Source of the DNA: Angiostrongylus vasorum
Lineage: Eukaryota; Nematoda; Chromadorea; Rhabditida; Metastrongylidae
Assembly (NCBI GenBank): GCA_018806985.1
Contig: JADANN010000274.1
Span: 248,001-312,000, forward strand
Length of the DNA stretch: 64,000 bases
Reading direction: 5' to 3'
In this document: in pieces, positions 26,497 through 38,327 of the stretch
Numbering within the stretch: the first letter of the stretch is position 1
How the letters are laid out: each line of letters opens with the position of its first letter
Translations under genes and position numbers: made by a program
The notes under the pieces: model-generated
What the model saw: only the letters and a program-made list of their open reading frames with translations
The model's database searches: none
What the model was told of the DNA's origin: nothing

Positions 26497-28857
26497 CTCC
26501 AGTGCAGTCCAACCGCCAAGCGATGAAAGTCGAAATGCCAAGGCAAAGAGTACGCAAAAATGTATCTTTTTATGAAATACACCAGGTCGAGCTCTGAACA
26601 AATTTTTCAAATTTTTCACTCCGAAAAACAGAACAGGAGCTTGAAAACCTTTAAAGCGAAGGCATTTCAAATATTTAGGGTTAACCTACAAACCTATGAT
26701 GAACGACTTTGCACCAGAGTTGAGTAAGAGGAAACGAGCGGCCTGGGGAGCTTCGGAGCATCGAGGATGTAGTGAAGAGAACGAAGAACACCCGATTCCA
26801 TGTCCTCCTTTTCGACTCCACAATATTTCTTGCGCTAACGTATGCGTCAGAACTCTGGTCGCTGCGTAAGCGGGATGAAAGATCACTCAGCGTTATTGAA
26901 TGCGCAGTCGAAAAGACGATGTTAGGAGTATACCGTTTCACACAAGTAAGCGAAGGGATCCGAAACCCCGATTTATGTCCACGATTAAAAAATCAAGGAC
27001 TTCTCCCCTAGAGTCCCTAGGGCGAGCAGAACCCACTGGGCTACTCTTGCATGCGACAGGGAGAAAATGAAAAATGGAAGATCTACTGGTGCCCGTTCAA
27101 GTTACTCGACGATCAACGGGACTATAGGTGGTACAATCTATTTTTTCCCTTCAAACATGAAGAGTAGCACATGCTTCTTAAATAGTCATTTCTACGCGAT
27201 ATGATATCATCTAATCGATGACACTAACCTTGCACACTTCTTTGCTAGATCTTCAACGTCGAAGCATTCCTTCCTCTCTATGTCCTTCATGAGAATCACT
27301 GACACCCACACTATCGGAGCTCTGAACTATTATACTGCGGACGCAAATCCTTTTCACTCAGTTCGTTAATAATCATTGCAAACTGTAACCTTCCAAGACC
27401 ATCGTAACTTTGTATTATAACAGGCGGAATGTAGTTATCTAGTGATTTCCGCATAATCTGAATTTCCTTCTTCGTTAATGCGTGTATGAATGGACCAAGG
27501 AGGTCGAAATCCGGCCATGTATCTGACGGCCACGCATCGAAGTGCATAAGTGTTACCTACAAGTATCTTTCAACAACAAGTAGGTGATTTCCGACAACAG
27601 GAATGACCACATTGGTTCCGATGAACATGCTCTTCTTTGTACAAAACATCCTCAACGGATAATCTTTCCCCGTTGCTGGAAGTGATTCTAGGTGTTGAAC
27701 TACGGTGACTCATGCTGCAGGGGGTTCATAACCAGCATGCTCTCCAAAGTTCAGGAATACGAAGTTTCTATATGGAAACCTGATTATGAGTAAACCCAAG
27801 CGAATTTTTCGTGATAATCTTTCCATAACCATAAGCAGAAACTAAGAGCACTATACTACAAATGTGATGCTATTCATGCCGCTTGCTGGACCAGCTGGAG
27901 CGTACTTAAGAGCTTTGCTGTGTGATGGACAGAAATGTGGTTCACTGCATTCTAGGTGGGCTACTCAGTTATAAAAGGAACTTTAGATATAAAGGTATAC
28001 AAAAAAGTCCCTACAAGTCGTGACTTCTTGTCATCTGTTTCTTCCCCTTCGGGTTCGTTCTCTGAGGATTGCTGTAAATTATAAGACAATCATTACTTTT
28101 ACCACTACTCGAATTAAGATTCTTCATTTCGAGAGTTTTTTTTAGAAACAACATATTACATGGAATGCTTATATTTTGATTGAAAGATGAGGAATAATAA
28201 GTGCCCTATCAGCCACAGAATGAGAATGTTGCCAACTTATGGGAGCTTGATAGTGTCATATGTGTGAAAATGGGAATTATGACGGAATAGTAGTAACTTT
28301 CACATCACTAGTTTGCTTCTAACCAAAATTTAGTGCTATATGTAAGTCGAAAACAAAGACACCTGCAAGACACGTGATGCCACATTCTCGAGTGTCGGAT
28401 CCGTGCTAGCTACTGAAAGATCGTAAACGGCATAACCCTTAAAATCAACACGCTTTTTGCACTCGATAACAAAGCGGTTATCTTCGATCTCTATCTTTTC
28501 ACCCTCCTTCATTGGCCAATATGGATAGCAGAGATTCGAGTCTGAAGCACTTAGCTTCTCGCTTAACGACACGCATATTTTACAGCCATCCTAAAACGTG
28601 ATATGTTGACAACCAGAACAAATCCTGATATGGGTAGATTTCAGCTGAGTATTTGTTGCTGTTTCTTGACAGCTACTGACAAATACATGCGAGTCGTGTT
28701 TGTAGCCGTACCCTCCAAACAATCCGCCAAAAGTCCCGATAGTTCTCCTTCGTGGGCGCCTGTATTATGATATAATCGTCTCGCTCACAACATGCATATG
28801 TAGCAGGCACGTAGTCACCATCTCCTTCTCTTGCCTGAATCCTCGTCTTGAAAATTC
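26497..28857 (-). CDS. Protein-tyrosine-phosphatase-like protein, predicted catalytically dead (partial)
   Basis: Five exons join in phase: 28712-28857, 28363-28590, 27390-27556, 27229-27321 and 26497-26593. The translation follows the PTP fold in order: GDGDYVPATYA (equivalent to the DYIxAN region), IIIQAPTKENYRDFWRIVW (QxP...DFWRMVW), NLCYPYWP, the WPD-loop region FDAWPSDTWPD, the P-loop position IQSYDGLGR, then the ARARPGVF and IHFCVLFALAF helices that match the QRPGxVQ...QYxFLY end of PTP domains. The HCxxGxGR signature has become QSYDGLGR, so the nucleophilic Cys and the His are gone while GxGR remains; the WPD Asp is displaced. Large families of such pseudophosphatases exist in nematodes, some binding phosphoproteins. 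The first exons (NRYxDV region) and the last were not found. Intron 4 holds an antisense RTE LINE fragment. A pseudogene is possible, but all splice sites and frames are intact. Confidence 0.87.
26690..27140 (+). mobile_element. RTE-type LINE fragment (C-terminal end of the RT ORF)
   Basis: Plus-strand translation gives the familiar 3' portion of nematode RTE reverse transcriptases: the FDSTIFLALTYASELWSLRK and DERSLSVIECAVEKTMLG pieces, then the terminal WATL-type segment near 27040 and a CGACGATCAACGGGA tail. The frame is broken before the end. It lies in an intron of the PTP-like gene on the opposite strand. The same tail occurs at 56.2 and 59.5 kb. Confidence 0.85.
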
Positions 28858-28924
28858 CTGTTATTTCTAATCGCTAACTGAATACTCATTCTTAACCTTT
28901 TATTTGATGCCTACTATAATTTTT
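28858..28924. other. Intron sequence upstream of the first resolved PTP exon
   Basis: Short stretch with the acceptor AATAACAG at 28858. Nothing else seen. Confidence 0.3.
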
Positions 28925-29340
28925 TCGCGGCAGGGTATGATGTTAAATACAACCACAACGATGCAGAGATATTCACAAAACTTGGACCCTGGGCCACATC
29001 GAACAACATTACCCTTTGAGGGCGCTCTGCCTGTTATACAGTGCACCACTGAGGCCATTGCCTTGTGTTTCTCTCACCTGATTTTCTACCTAATGCTGCC
29101 ATCAGCAATCAGCCATTGGCGTAATGGGAAAGCAGTAAATAAGAGGTTAAAAAATATTGTAATTTCGAAGAGTGATTGCTGATGGCTGCGTTTGGTAGAA
29201 AACTAGCTGAAAGAAACGCAAAGCAAGGGCAGAAAGTGGTGCAGTGTGTAATACGCGAGCCCCCGGAAAGGATAATCGTGGTTTGATCTGTCCCTGACTC
29301 CAGGTTTTGCAAATATCTCAGCATCATTGTGGTTTACCCA
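28925..29340. repeat. Inverted SINE-C pair
   Basis: A minus-strand SINE-C (28925-29115) and a plus-strand SINE-C (29165-29340) face each other across about 50 bases. Both carry the GATTGCTGATGGC/GCCATCAGCAATC start and the GCAAATATCTCAGCATC tail. The 5' edges meet in the middle. Confidence 0.75.
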
Positions 29341-30139
29341 TTCTTTAGCGAATGCATTTGCCACAGCATTCACGATTATTCCACCCGTCAGATCAACTTT
29401 CACAAGAATACGGCAATTTCTTTGAAAAACTGGACAAATTAGTTCTTCCACCATGGTACTTTGGCAATATCTACCAATACCTAGGCAAACCATTTCTTCT
29501 AAAGTGGATTCGAAGTGAAAAATCAGCTTTCGTATCCTCATTTAACAAATCCTAGCAAAAGTTGAGAGAGAGTGTAGGACAATAATTAAAATTGCCGTGC
29601 AATACACACGTTGTCGTCGATTCGATGCCGAGCCCCGGGCTCACCAAACCCTCTATTTCTTAGGACTGGTGAAATCGCACCAGACTTGTCTAAGAAGATA
29701 GCAGCACTGATCTTGGGAGAAAACGGAACGGAAATGACGGAGATATCTAAGAAGATGGGCGAGCGTCTCCATTGAATATGTAAGACAACTGCATTCATTA
29801 TTACAACTATTTGGCTATGAAGTCCTTAAGCAAATATCAAAACTACAGGTCACCTCAATCCTTACATGATGATTATTCACCTTTCAAAGGGAGGAAATTC
29901 TGGAAGCCGCATAACTCATGCGAAAAACACATTAAATACCCAATTATACTGCATTTAAGACAAGCTTTTTACATTTGTACTTGTTGTATTAAGTAATTGT
30001 TTAAGCGCTCAAAATCCCAGCAGACAACTTTTAAAATATGATTTTGGATAAAGCGCAACAGTATACAGTTCTTAACTGATAAGTAAAATTTGTTTGTTAC
30101 ATCGTGATGACATCGCTAGGTTAAAAAAAAGAGACAGGC
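29341..30139. other. Unassigned; possible exons and a SINE-E-like fragment
   Basis: On the minus strand two short segments (29470-29536 and 29352-29408 region) can be joined across a small GT-AG gap to give an unrecognised reading (DLLNEDTKADFSLRIHF, then ILVKVDLTGGIIVNAV). 29600-29790 has SINE-E/B-like core blocks (GGGCTCACCAAACCC, CACCAGACTTGTCT). No function assigned. Confidence 0.25.
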
Positions 30140-30335
30140 AAAGTAAGGGCCTCGGTGGTTCAGTGGGTAACACGTGAGCACCCTGAAAAAGTAACCGTAG
30201 TTCGAAGGTGGGCTGGTGCTCCGAGTCTTGAAAATATCTCAACGTTATTGTGGTTTTATTTCACATAACACCCTACCGTGAAAAAAAGGAATAATAGGCA
30301 GTAAAGGAAGTTAAATACTGTAAGAAAATGACTTT
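30140..30335 (+). repeat. SINE-C copy
   Basis: tRNA-like head GGGCCTCGGTGGTTCAGTGG (A-box TGGTTCAGTGGG), B-box GTTCGAAGG, then the family tail AATATCTCAACG and CACCCTACCGTG. Tail A/T-rich. Confidence 0.8.
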
Positions 30336-30962
30336 TACAATCAGCAACCAACCACAGTCAAAACCACTCGCTTCTTCTCATGTAACGGCACGGGAACGCG
30401 ATTTTGTGACTAGAAGACAAGCATGGGTTCAAGAAATTTTTAGATTCATTCCATAAATCTAGTGCTTCCTTCCACAAATTATCATAGTATCATAGCGATC
30501 TGGGCTGAAGTGGTGAACAGAGCAGCTTGAAAGTTATAAGAAACAGAACCAGGTACGTCGTATGAGAATAGTGGGTCGCATGCACCTTTCTAAGCAGTGC
30601 GATGACAACTCTCGTTCGTTGCGGCAGCAGTGGATCAGTGACCAGCAAATCTAACTGGTCATGTTGATGCACCAAAACCTTCTTTTATAGAGAATATGTA
30701 TTATGTATGGAACGTTGCAATACTCACCCGATTTTCCAAAAATGACTTGCACTGGATTCTGGACGAAGATGTCACCTGGTCGAACATCAATTGCCTTTGT
30801 TTCGTTGTTTGCTTCGTGAAATGTGCTATTAGATCCATCGGTTTCTCCCCTTCTGTATTGAAAGCCTGAAAACATTTTTTCAGCTCCCTCAACAGCACCG
30901 CTTTTACACGTAGAATGTCTTCACTTTGTGTGCGACAAATAAAAAGGGTCCTCCTATTTATC
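30336..30962 (-). other. Unassigned; possible upstream exon of the PTP-like gene
   Basis: Minus strand 30725-30858 is bounded by TTTTTTCAG and a GTGAGTA donor and is open in two frames. In one frame it ends in phase 1, as needed by the first resolved PTP exon (28857). Neither frame shows the expected NRYxDV motif, so I leave it as a candidate only. Confidence 0.25.
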
Positions 30963-31270
30963 ACGGGTGGATAACACAGTGGTAGTGATGCCGACCATCA
31001 CCAGCACAGTGCTCGTTCGATGCGGCACCGGGCTCACCAAGCCTCTCATTATTCCAGGATCGGCAAATTGGTACCGGGCTTGTCCAGGAAAAAATCACTT
31101 TCTGCAATCTAAGTGGGAACGCTCTAACACGGCTATTTCAGAACTCCAGGAAGAATTGACTCGATCTGCATTCTACGACATTTACAGTGAAAGGGAAATC
31201 CTCAAGCAGTAGCCGCAACCACACAGGAAAAGTTGGAAGACTTTCGTGGACGATGATGGATGCGAGAAAA
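30963..31270 (+). repeat. SINE-E copy (best preserved)
   Basis: tRNA-like head GGATAACACAGTGGTAGTG, B-box-like CTCGTTCGATGC, the core CGGCAAATTGGTACC/GGGCTTGTCC shared with SINE-B, then a body ending near GGATGCGAG. Confidence 0.8.
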
Positions 31271-31397
31271 CACACCGAATGCGAGAAGTGCTGGGAGTCG
31301 CACGGTAGAGTGAAGACGGATCCACTACATATAATCACAACGTTTGCTGCACAACTCGCGATAAATAGGTTCCAGTTCTGATATATAGTACGACGCA

Positions 31398-31500
31398 ACC
31401 TTCATGTTTTATTTCTTGAAGGGGCGCGTGTAACGTAGTGTTTGGAGGCGTTCTGCGGTGCACACTGGATCAATCCCTAGTTCGACCCAGCGCTCGGACT
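31398..31500 (+). repeat. SINE-B-type tRNA-like head fragment
   Basis: GGGGCGCGTGTAACGTAGTG followed by TGGATCAATCCC. It resembles the SINE-B head but in plus orientation, and the body is missing. Confidence 0.5.
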
Positions 31501-32709
31501 CCTTGGACACTAATACACTGACTATTACGTCGGCTTCTATGCGATTGTTTTATCTTGCCTTGCCAGCTTAATCGAAAAGGCTAAGATCATCACCTACATA
31601 TAACAGTGTCCTGATGATGGGGGGTACATTTTGTGCAGAGTCCTTAACACATATTAGCTACGTGTCAAGCAAGAATTGAGCGAAGTAATGAGTTGTCTGT
31701 GCTCAGTACACCTAACAACCCCATCCAATATGTTTGTCTACTTCAGAACATGAAAATTCGAAATTTCACAAGATTGGTACGAAAGATAAAGATACAGAAA
31801 GATTATCTATGCGAGAGAAAGGTGGAAACATTGGAGGCATATCGGATACGCAGTAAGCTGAAGAGCTGTCATGGAGACCTTGTTATAGAATGAACAGTAT
31901 AGAAGCTCCAATTAGATCTAAAGCTTTCGGCAGTGATCAGTCTCGTTGCTCATTAGAGATGTGTCATTCCTACGAATTAATAACGTGTCCATGTATTAAA
32001 TAAGTGCTTTACTCTCCCAGACAAGCTTAGTAGCAGCTTGTTAACACCGGAAACATTTGGCTCGCTCTGAGGGAGCGAGAACGAACCAATGAGCCTATGT
32101 GTATTTGAGGTCACCTTTATCCAATGCACCACAGGTGCTCCGAAACAAATTCGCCGACAATGTATTTCGTGGCAATGCCTTTCAAAATGTCTGAAAGTGT
32201 TTCAATCGCTGACTCTTTCGCCTGTTATCTTTTTTCAATAAAGAACGGATAAGAAAACATGGGTGGGAGGTAGAAAACGAGCTACAGACCCAAATAGAAG
32301 TCCACTGAGAGCAATCGTCAGTTATTTCACCGATTCCGCTCTATGTCTCCATCTTTCTAATTTTATATTAAAGTTTACCACGAGCCAACGCGTAGATATC
32401 TGGAGCTGAATGGCTCCCTATAACAATATCACCAACGTGGACCACCACTTATGCAGCTGGTGAGGCGAAACATGAAAGGGAAAGTCGTTACTTACCGATA
32501 GGCATACCTCAAAGAGGATTGGTTACCAAAGAAACACTTTACAATTGGTAGATATGTCCGAACGAAGAATCGTTTGGTTGACGCACCAGTGTCCCCCCTG
32601 CTTGACGCTCGTTTCTGCCCTGTGAATGACTTCTTCTTCGTGGCCATCTACCAGTTGTGTTTAAGTATAAAATGAACCGCACTACAATAAATTACCATGT
32701 CTCAAATTA
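31501..32709. other. Mostly unassigned; SINE-B relic
   Basis: 31920-32150 is a diverged minus-strand SINE-B (GTTGCTCATTAGAGATGTGT to CCACAGGTGCTCC). The remainder shows no supported exon. Confidence 0.35.
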
Positions 32710-33720
32710 TCAAATGCTTATCCCACATCCTTCACAAGCATGTGATAATTCTTCATAACTTCTTCTCGCCATCAGCACAGAACCGAGAGGCTTGAAGACA
32801 ACAGATTTCAATCTACATTTGTTACATTTAAATTGGTCGGTTGCAATCCATAGTTGATCTAGGGTGAGTGGCCGATGGAGTCCACGATGACGAGCAACGC
32901 ACTTTCCACGACGGTATTCCTTGACCATGCACTGGATTCAACGCATATTGTGCACGGAGAAAATCCAGCACTTGTTATACACGGCTACACACCAGCTTTT
33001 GAAAATCACCTACCCATCGTTGCGAACGTGTTAGCGGACGGTCTATAAATCCCACGCAACTCACAAAGACACAACCCCAAGAGCATAATAGCTCCATATC
33101 TTTTCTTTCGTATTGAACTGTGTATGCGCTGAACCAATTCACCTCCGGAATGTTTCATCGTTTCTAAATCTAACGAACCACGGTAGCAATATGATGGGTG
33201 TTTTTCTAAACAAACAACCAAATATGTGAGAAAAATATTATAGTCGCGGTTTGCCTACCGATGTATCGAGCCAGTGCTGCAGTCCTTCCAGATAAGCATG
33301 GCACCAATCTGCCAACCCCGGAGGGATGGAGGTCTTGGTGTAGCAGAGGTGCGGAGATCGATCCCATGTGTACTGCAGAGCACCCCCGACCACTGCGTCA
33401 CACGAGCCCTTATTCTTCAACCATTACTATTATATTGCTGACCACAAAAAATAGTAAACAAGTAGCTCGAAATGCCCAACAATACATTTAGTCATGAAGA
33501 ACTACGAAAGTAGATACCAACCCAACAATAAGATATAGACTGTAAATTACGTCATCGATCCCTTGAGTCTCTACCTTTTTAAGACTTGTGACAACACGAC
33601 TTGATTTCGACTCATATACGGTGATTGCAGCCCGTATGAATTCTCCCTCAATTCGCGGCATACACAGCGAAAAATTGAGCATCGTCCTACTGGATACAGC
33701 CATATAAAATCAGGAATCAT
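32710..33720 (-). CDS. Unrecognised small protein with paired CxxC motifs
   Basis: Three exons join in phase with GT-AG introns: 33575-33720 (ATG at 33720), 33014-33128 and 32710-32931 (TGA at 32710), giving 160 residues. The chosen ATG follows a CTTCGCAG acceptor by about 27 bases, as for a trans-spliced leader. The N-terminus has FRCVCRELR, faintly like an LYR-type helix. The middle has a hydrophobic stretch (LLCSWGCVFVSCVGFI). The C-terminal exon is basic and then has CNKC and CEGC about 29 residues apart, suggesting a zinc ribbon. I do not recognise the family. Intron 1 is interrupted by a SINE-B (33238-33415). It starts only 200 bases after the UPF0390 stop, so the two are probably one operon with SL2-type splicing. 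Exon 2 is also open in another frame, so phase agreement and the long last exon are the main support. Confidence 0.6.
33238..33415 (-). repeat. SINE-B copy (in intron 1 of the CxxC gene)
   Basis: Starts within the GCCTACCGATGTATCGAGCC block at the left and ends in the tRNA-like head CACTGCGTCACACGAGCCC. The 3' part of the element is missing. Confidence 0.85.
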
Positions 33721-33919
33721 TGCGAAAGCGTTAAACAATAAGGTTCTAACTGCGAAGGATCTTAGCAAGAAACTAACGTATCAGTGAGAATAACATGTTT
33801 TTGAGGGAAAAAGTGCAATGACCAATAAAAATTGACCATTATTAAAAGCAACGCTTTATCATGCAAACATAACTGAAAGTACTGTTAAAGAGCAATGCTT
33901 AAAACAATATTAAAACCAT

Positions 33920-34207
33920 TCAAGTCACTTTGCTTCGACCAACAGCACTATTGGCCTGATTCTTTACCATTTCTTCGTTTTTCTCATTGATGATTTTGGA
34001 AACTTCTGCAGCTACTTTGTCCTGAAAAAACTTAAGTTATGACATAGAAGAAGGAAAGGAAGCATTAGTACTAAATGCATGAAGTCCCTAGCGTACTTGT
34101 TGCATCAGATGTTGCTTCTTAGGCGGTATATAAAGGTTATGACCCCGTTTTGGTCCAACAGGTTTCGCCTTTTTTACCTTTTGTTTAACGCCTTTCGGTA
34201 ACGTCAT
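33920..34207 (-). CDS. UPF0390 family protein (C19orf53/LYDG10 homologue)
   Basis: Two exons: 34097-34207 (ATG at 34207) and 33920-34021 (TGA at 33920), phase 0, with a 75-base GT-AG intron. The product is 70 residues and very basic: [18 protein letters not shown] and IPPKKQ, then a C-terminal helix of the [17 protein letters not shown] type. This matches the short conserved UPF0390 family (human C19orf53, about 99 residues), nuclear/nucleolar proteins of unknown biochemical role. The ATG directly follows a TTTTTTAG acceptor. Either this is a trans-splice site, or an upstream exon supplies the missing 10-15 N-terminal residues (family members usually begin MAQG...). The next gene begins 200 bases downstream, which suggests an operon. 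The (AT)n tract and a SINE-A pair lie just upstream. Confidence 0.85.
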
Positions 34208-34300
34208 CTAAAAAATGATCCGCAACCATTTCAGTTACAGACACCAAAATTTTTCAGTCTTCGTACTTATTTGATCTTGTTGAAATTTAACCATAAACAA

Positions 34301-34302
<2 letters not shown>

Positions 34303-34397
<95 letters not shown>
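34303..34397. repeat. (AT)n microsatellite
   Basis: About 95 bases of pure AT dinucleotide, about 100 bases upstream of the UPF0390 start. Confidence 0.98.
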
Positions 34398-34399
<2 letters not shown>

Positions 34400-34483
34400 G
34401 CTAGGACAGAGTAAACGGAAGTTATCGTGGCAATAACAGAAAATATGCAAAATAAAAAGATTGTAATCAATATCGTTAATATG

Positions 34484-34985
34484 ACTTCAACGAAGCTGAG
34501 ATATTTGCAAAACTCTGACCGCAGGTGCCTAAGGTGGGGGAACGAACGCGCTATTGTCCTTTCCGGAGAGTAACGCGTTCACCACCACACCATGCGGGTC
34601 CTTCTGTTTCGCCTCGTCTCTCAGCTAGTTCTATAAGTAAGGTAAATGAAAAAAAAGCTAGTGAATAAAAAAGGTTAAAACTGTGATTATAACTATAGCC
34701 TCAGCTTAACTGGGTTCAATGCCGACTTGGGCTCCCCAGATCAATCCCTTTGACGGCTGACTGCTGGTGGCAGAAGATCGATAGAACTAGCTGAGAGAGA
34801 GGCGAAACGATGGACCCGCATGGTGTGGTGGTGAACGCGTTACTCCCCGGAAAGGACAATAGTGCGTTCGTTCCCCACCATAGGCACCTGCGGCCCAGAG
34901 TTTTGCAAATATCTCAGCTTCGTTGAAGTTATATTTCGCAATATACCCTGCCATTAAAAGAGTAGGCAGTAAATAAAAAGGTTAA
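34484..34985. repeat. Inverted SINE-A pair with long arms
   Basis: A minus-strand SINE-A (34484-34640) and a plus-strand SINE-A (34785-34985) form near-perfect inverted arms of about 150 bases around a loop of about 145 bases. Both carry GCGTTCACCACCACACCATG or its complement, GACCGCAGGTGCC, and the TTCAACGAAGCTGAGATA tail. The plus copy extends further into the tail (GCAATATACCCTGCC, GTAAATAAAAAGG). Confidence 0.9.
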
Positions 34986-35815
34986 AATATCGTTAATTCC
35001 TTCCTTATTGTAGTAAAATAAGACTTATGTTTAATCTAGGCTACTAAAGCCAACCTTATGCTTAATCTTATGCTGAACCATGACTATCTAATGAATAAGG
35101 TGTAGACACCAGCTAAGAAACAGGCAGTAGATACAAACGAATGTAGTCGTATGCCGATGACAGAAGCCTAGAAAAGAATGTATTGACGAAGCACAAAGGC
35201 CAAAATCGCAAAGTTGAATTTGTTCCTTGTCACTCTACTTTATAGAACACTCCCAGGAATCCTTTTTTCTCGGATAACAACCAAGTACTGATTCGAGGAA
35301 CACGTTTGAGATAGGCGCACGAGCAGATCACTAAGAGAATGACAACAACGATACCATCCAACGAATAAGCTGAAGAAGGCAATAAGCACTGTCAATAACT
35401 CGCACCAGTATCCCCTAGTCTATTCAGTAGTCTCAGAAATACTTACCGTTCATAAAAAACCACAGTATCTGAGACAAAGCTGAAAATATAGTTTAAACAA
35501 CAACCACGTTATGCCCTAATACTAAAGCTTTCTAAAGACGTAAACAAACATTTAGAAAATTCAGTAACTTAAACTAATGGAAAGCAAATGCACTAGGAAT
35601 GAGATAGGACGGACAGCACCATGCCAATCATGGGAGAGTGGTACACAATGAGATCAAATTTTATTCATCACCGGGTAATAAGAAAGAGTAAATGAATGGT
35701 ACTCAACTGAAACAAGTAATAAATGCCGAGAGATAGAAAAAAGTGAAAGTGAATATATACGCATATATAAGGTATAAATGCATATATGTATGTATACACA
35801 CATATGTTTGAATTA

Positions 35816-35853
<38 letters not shown>

Positions 35854-35965
35854 ACATATGCATACATATAATTCAAATATCTTTTTTCTGATTAGGTAAT
35901 TTACCCTAACATTCAGTGTAGAGATCGACAGCATTCCTCTGCCTTCGAATACAATGGTCAAAACT
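34986..35965. other. Intergenic between UPF0390 and DNAJC12; (AT)n at 35818-35849
   Basis: No exon supported. A TA/CATA-rich tract at about 35755-35875 includes a 32-base (AT)n run. If UPF0390 has a further 5' exon it would lie here or beyond, but I could not find it. Confidence 0.4.
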
Positions 35966-38244
35966 TCACAACTCATAGTTCCGAAACTTTCTCACAACAT
36001 CTGATTGATATCTCTCTTCCCATAACGACGATGAATTGTGCTCCTTCCTCCTGACTCCTTGTTCTTCAACATTGGACATGGATATCATTGGTGTTTGCTT
36101 TTTCGCGGCCCAGTGCATAGACTGAAAATTCTAATGTAAATATAGGGGCAACAAATTGAGAGATATAACTGACAGAAAAGACCACTGCCGCGACTATTTG
36201 GAAGGCTGAATGGGACGTTCACAAAAGGTAGTAGAAGGAAGGGATGCGGATTACAAACAGTCCTGTGCTTCCCCTAACACATATGGCTTCATTGCATGCA
36301 GCCTATATCCCGCTATATCCGATACGGTTGCACCTTTCATATACAAATAATCACCCTTGCAAATACATTCGAGGGCGTGCTTGCGAAAACTTGCACTGTA
36401 AGCTGAATGTCGATCAAAAATCTGCAATCAAGTGACTGGGAATTACACGAAGGGAATTTGAGAGTCCAAGAAGTATCAAGGACTCATATATACGTAAGCA
36501 GAGTGTTGCAAGCTTCACATAAAATATCTAGTGCCACAAATTTTTACACGACAAGCAGCACTCCGCATGCTTAGTAAGTTATTTCGTTGAATATAAAGGG
36601 AAGGACACAACAGACTTTACTCTCGCTAGAATTATAATTCGGGAGTGTGGTTTATCCTCCAAACCTACCTTAAATAGCTAGTTTCTTAGCTAATAAAAAT
36701 GGCTATTTGCCCCCTCCCCCTTACTTCAGGGATTCCTCTTTGTGTTCTCTTCTTGTGCAAACAAAGGTGACTGTTCGAAAGATGTTTCTCACAAGTTCCC
36801 TTGTTGCACGAGAAGTATGAGGAGAGGTAATGAACCAGAGTGATGTCATTATTTGTTTTTCGGCACCATTTTGTGATGTAGGCGTTTTCGGACAGGTTAA
36901 TTTGGTCGTTCAGAAATAGAAGCCAGTTTTTCTTTTGTATCTCTTCAATGAATTTTATGTCCTCTGACCATTCGTACAACTCTTTTCAATCCCTCTTGTG
37001 TGAAACAGATGATAAAGTAACCATCTATGTATCTACAACACGGTGATGGTCTAAGATCAATTACTAGGGTTTTCATCTTAGACATAAAGTCAATGGAAAG
37101 GCTTTGTGCCAACCGCTGTCCCATTGCCAATCCTCTCATATGTGCGAAATACTCCCCGGACTATCCAAAGGGCAGTTTAGGCACTTTTTAAGAGAGCCAT
37201 AGGCTACTGAACCATCAGCGCCACACATGTTTATTGCTCCTTCATGTTGTATGAGGAATTATAACGTGGCTCGCATTGCGAAGTCATTCGATACTTTTGT
37301 GCAAAAGACGTTCACATTGAAGGACTCCATCAGGTATGCGCTGTTCGGGTGCCCATTATGGAATGTTAGCTAATTAGACAACGTAAAACTAGTAGGATGG
37401 AGATGTAGCATAAGAACGAAGACCAACATGACATCAGCAACTGTTGCATAGTCTTTCTCTTGTTTGTTGTGTATGAGCTTTTTTCTGGGAACGAAGTTCA
37501 ATTCGATAAACGATATCCACCCAACAAGAAAGCTTGTTGAAAAAACACGAAAGTACATGACGCCGACACGCATTACCGTCTTCAAAAACCCTTTAGTTCC
37601 TTTTAAGATAGAAGAGGCTATGCGCCATATGGACAAAGAAGGTGACCTTCGTCAGTAACTCGGTTTTCATGAGCTATAAACCTACTCCACACTTAAAAAT
37701 ACGACATTTTACAATGACGTCAACATTTCCCCAGAAAGACACAACGCGAGCAGACAGAAATAGAGCACCGCTGCTCCCCAGAATGTCATGTGAAAAACTG
37801 AAAAAAAGAGGATTTAATAGAAGGCGTTGCAACTATTACAGTTACGCCAGAATCACTTTTTTAACGACATCTTGTTATAAAAACCACAACGGAAATGCTA
37901 GCCAATAAATGAAACAGAAAGATTTCTCTATTGTAACACGTTATTCAAAACTTGAAGCACGTACCACTTTGACTGCATCTTGGTTTCTTTTGAAATCTCC
38001 ATAACTTAAAGGAAGGATGCAGTCAAGCCAGGCATCATAACATTGTCTCTCTTGAGTGTCAGAAAGGGTACTGTAGGCGGACTACAAAACTTTATAGCTA
38101 TATAAAACCACAGAAACTTCGTAGAAGGCCGGAAACCAGCCCAAAGAGAAAGCTGAAAAGTTCAGCAACATGAATATTTATCTGCATTAGAAAAAGGTTT
38201 CATCGGGTTTTTTAAACCGTTATACTGTGATGGAGCTCTAACTT

Positions 38245-38327
<83 letters not shown>

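Noticed and set aside
27322..27389. Reading the PTP exon straight through (LQFAMIINELSEKDLRPQY)
   Set aside because: The PTP alignment continues only after removing this 67-base GT-AG intron; reading through ends in a stop and breaks the match.
30725..30858. Definite first exon of the PTP-like gene
   Set aside because: Phase fits in one frame, but the expected NRYxDV motif is absent and another frame is equally open. Kept only as a candidate.
33014..33221. Alternative frame of exon 2 of the CxxC gene (RKKRYGAIMLLGLCLCELRG)
   Set aside because: Its exit phase does not match the long final exon, which would then read into stops.
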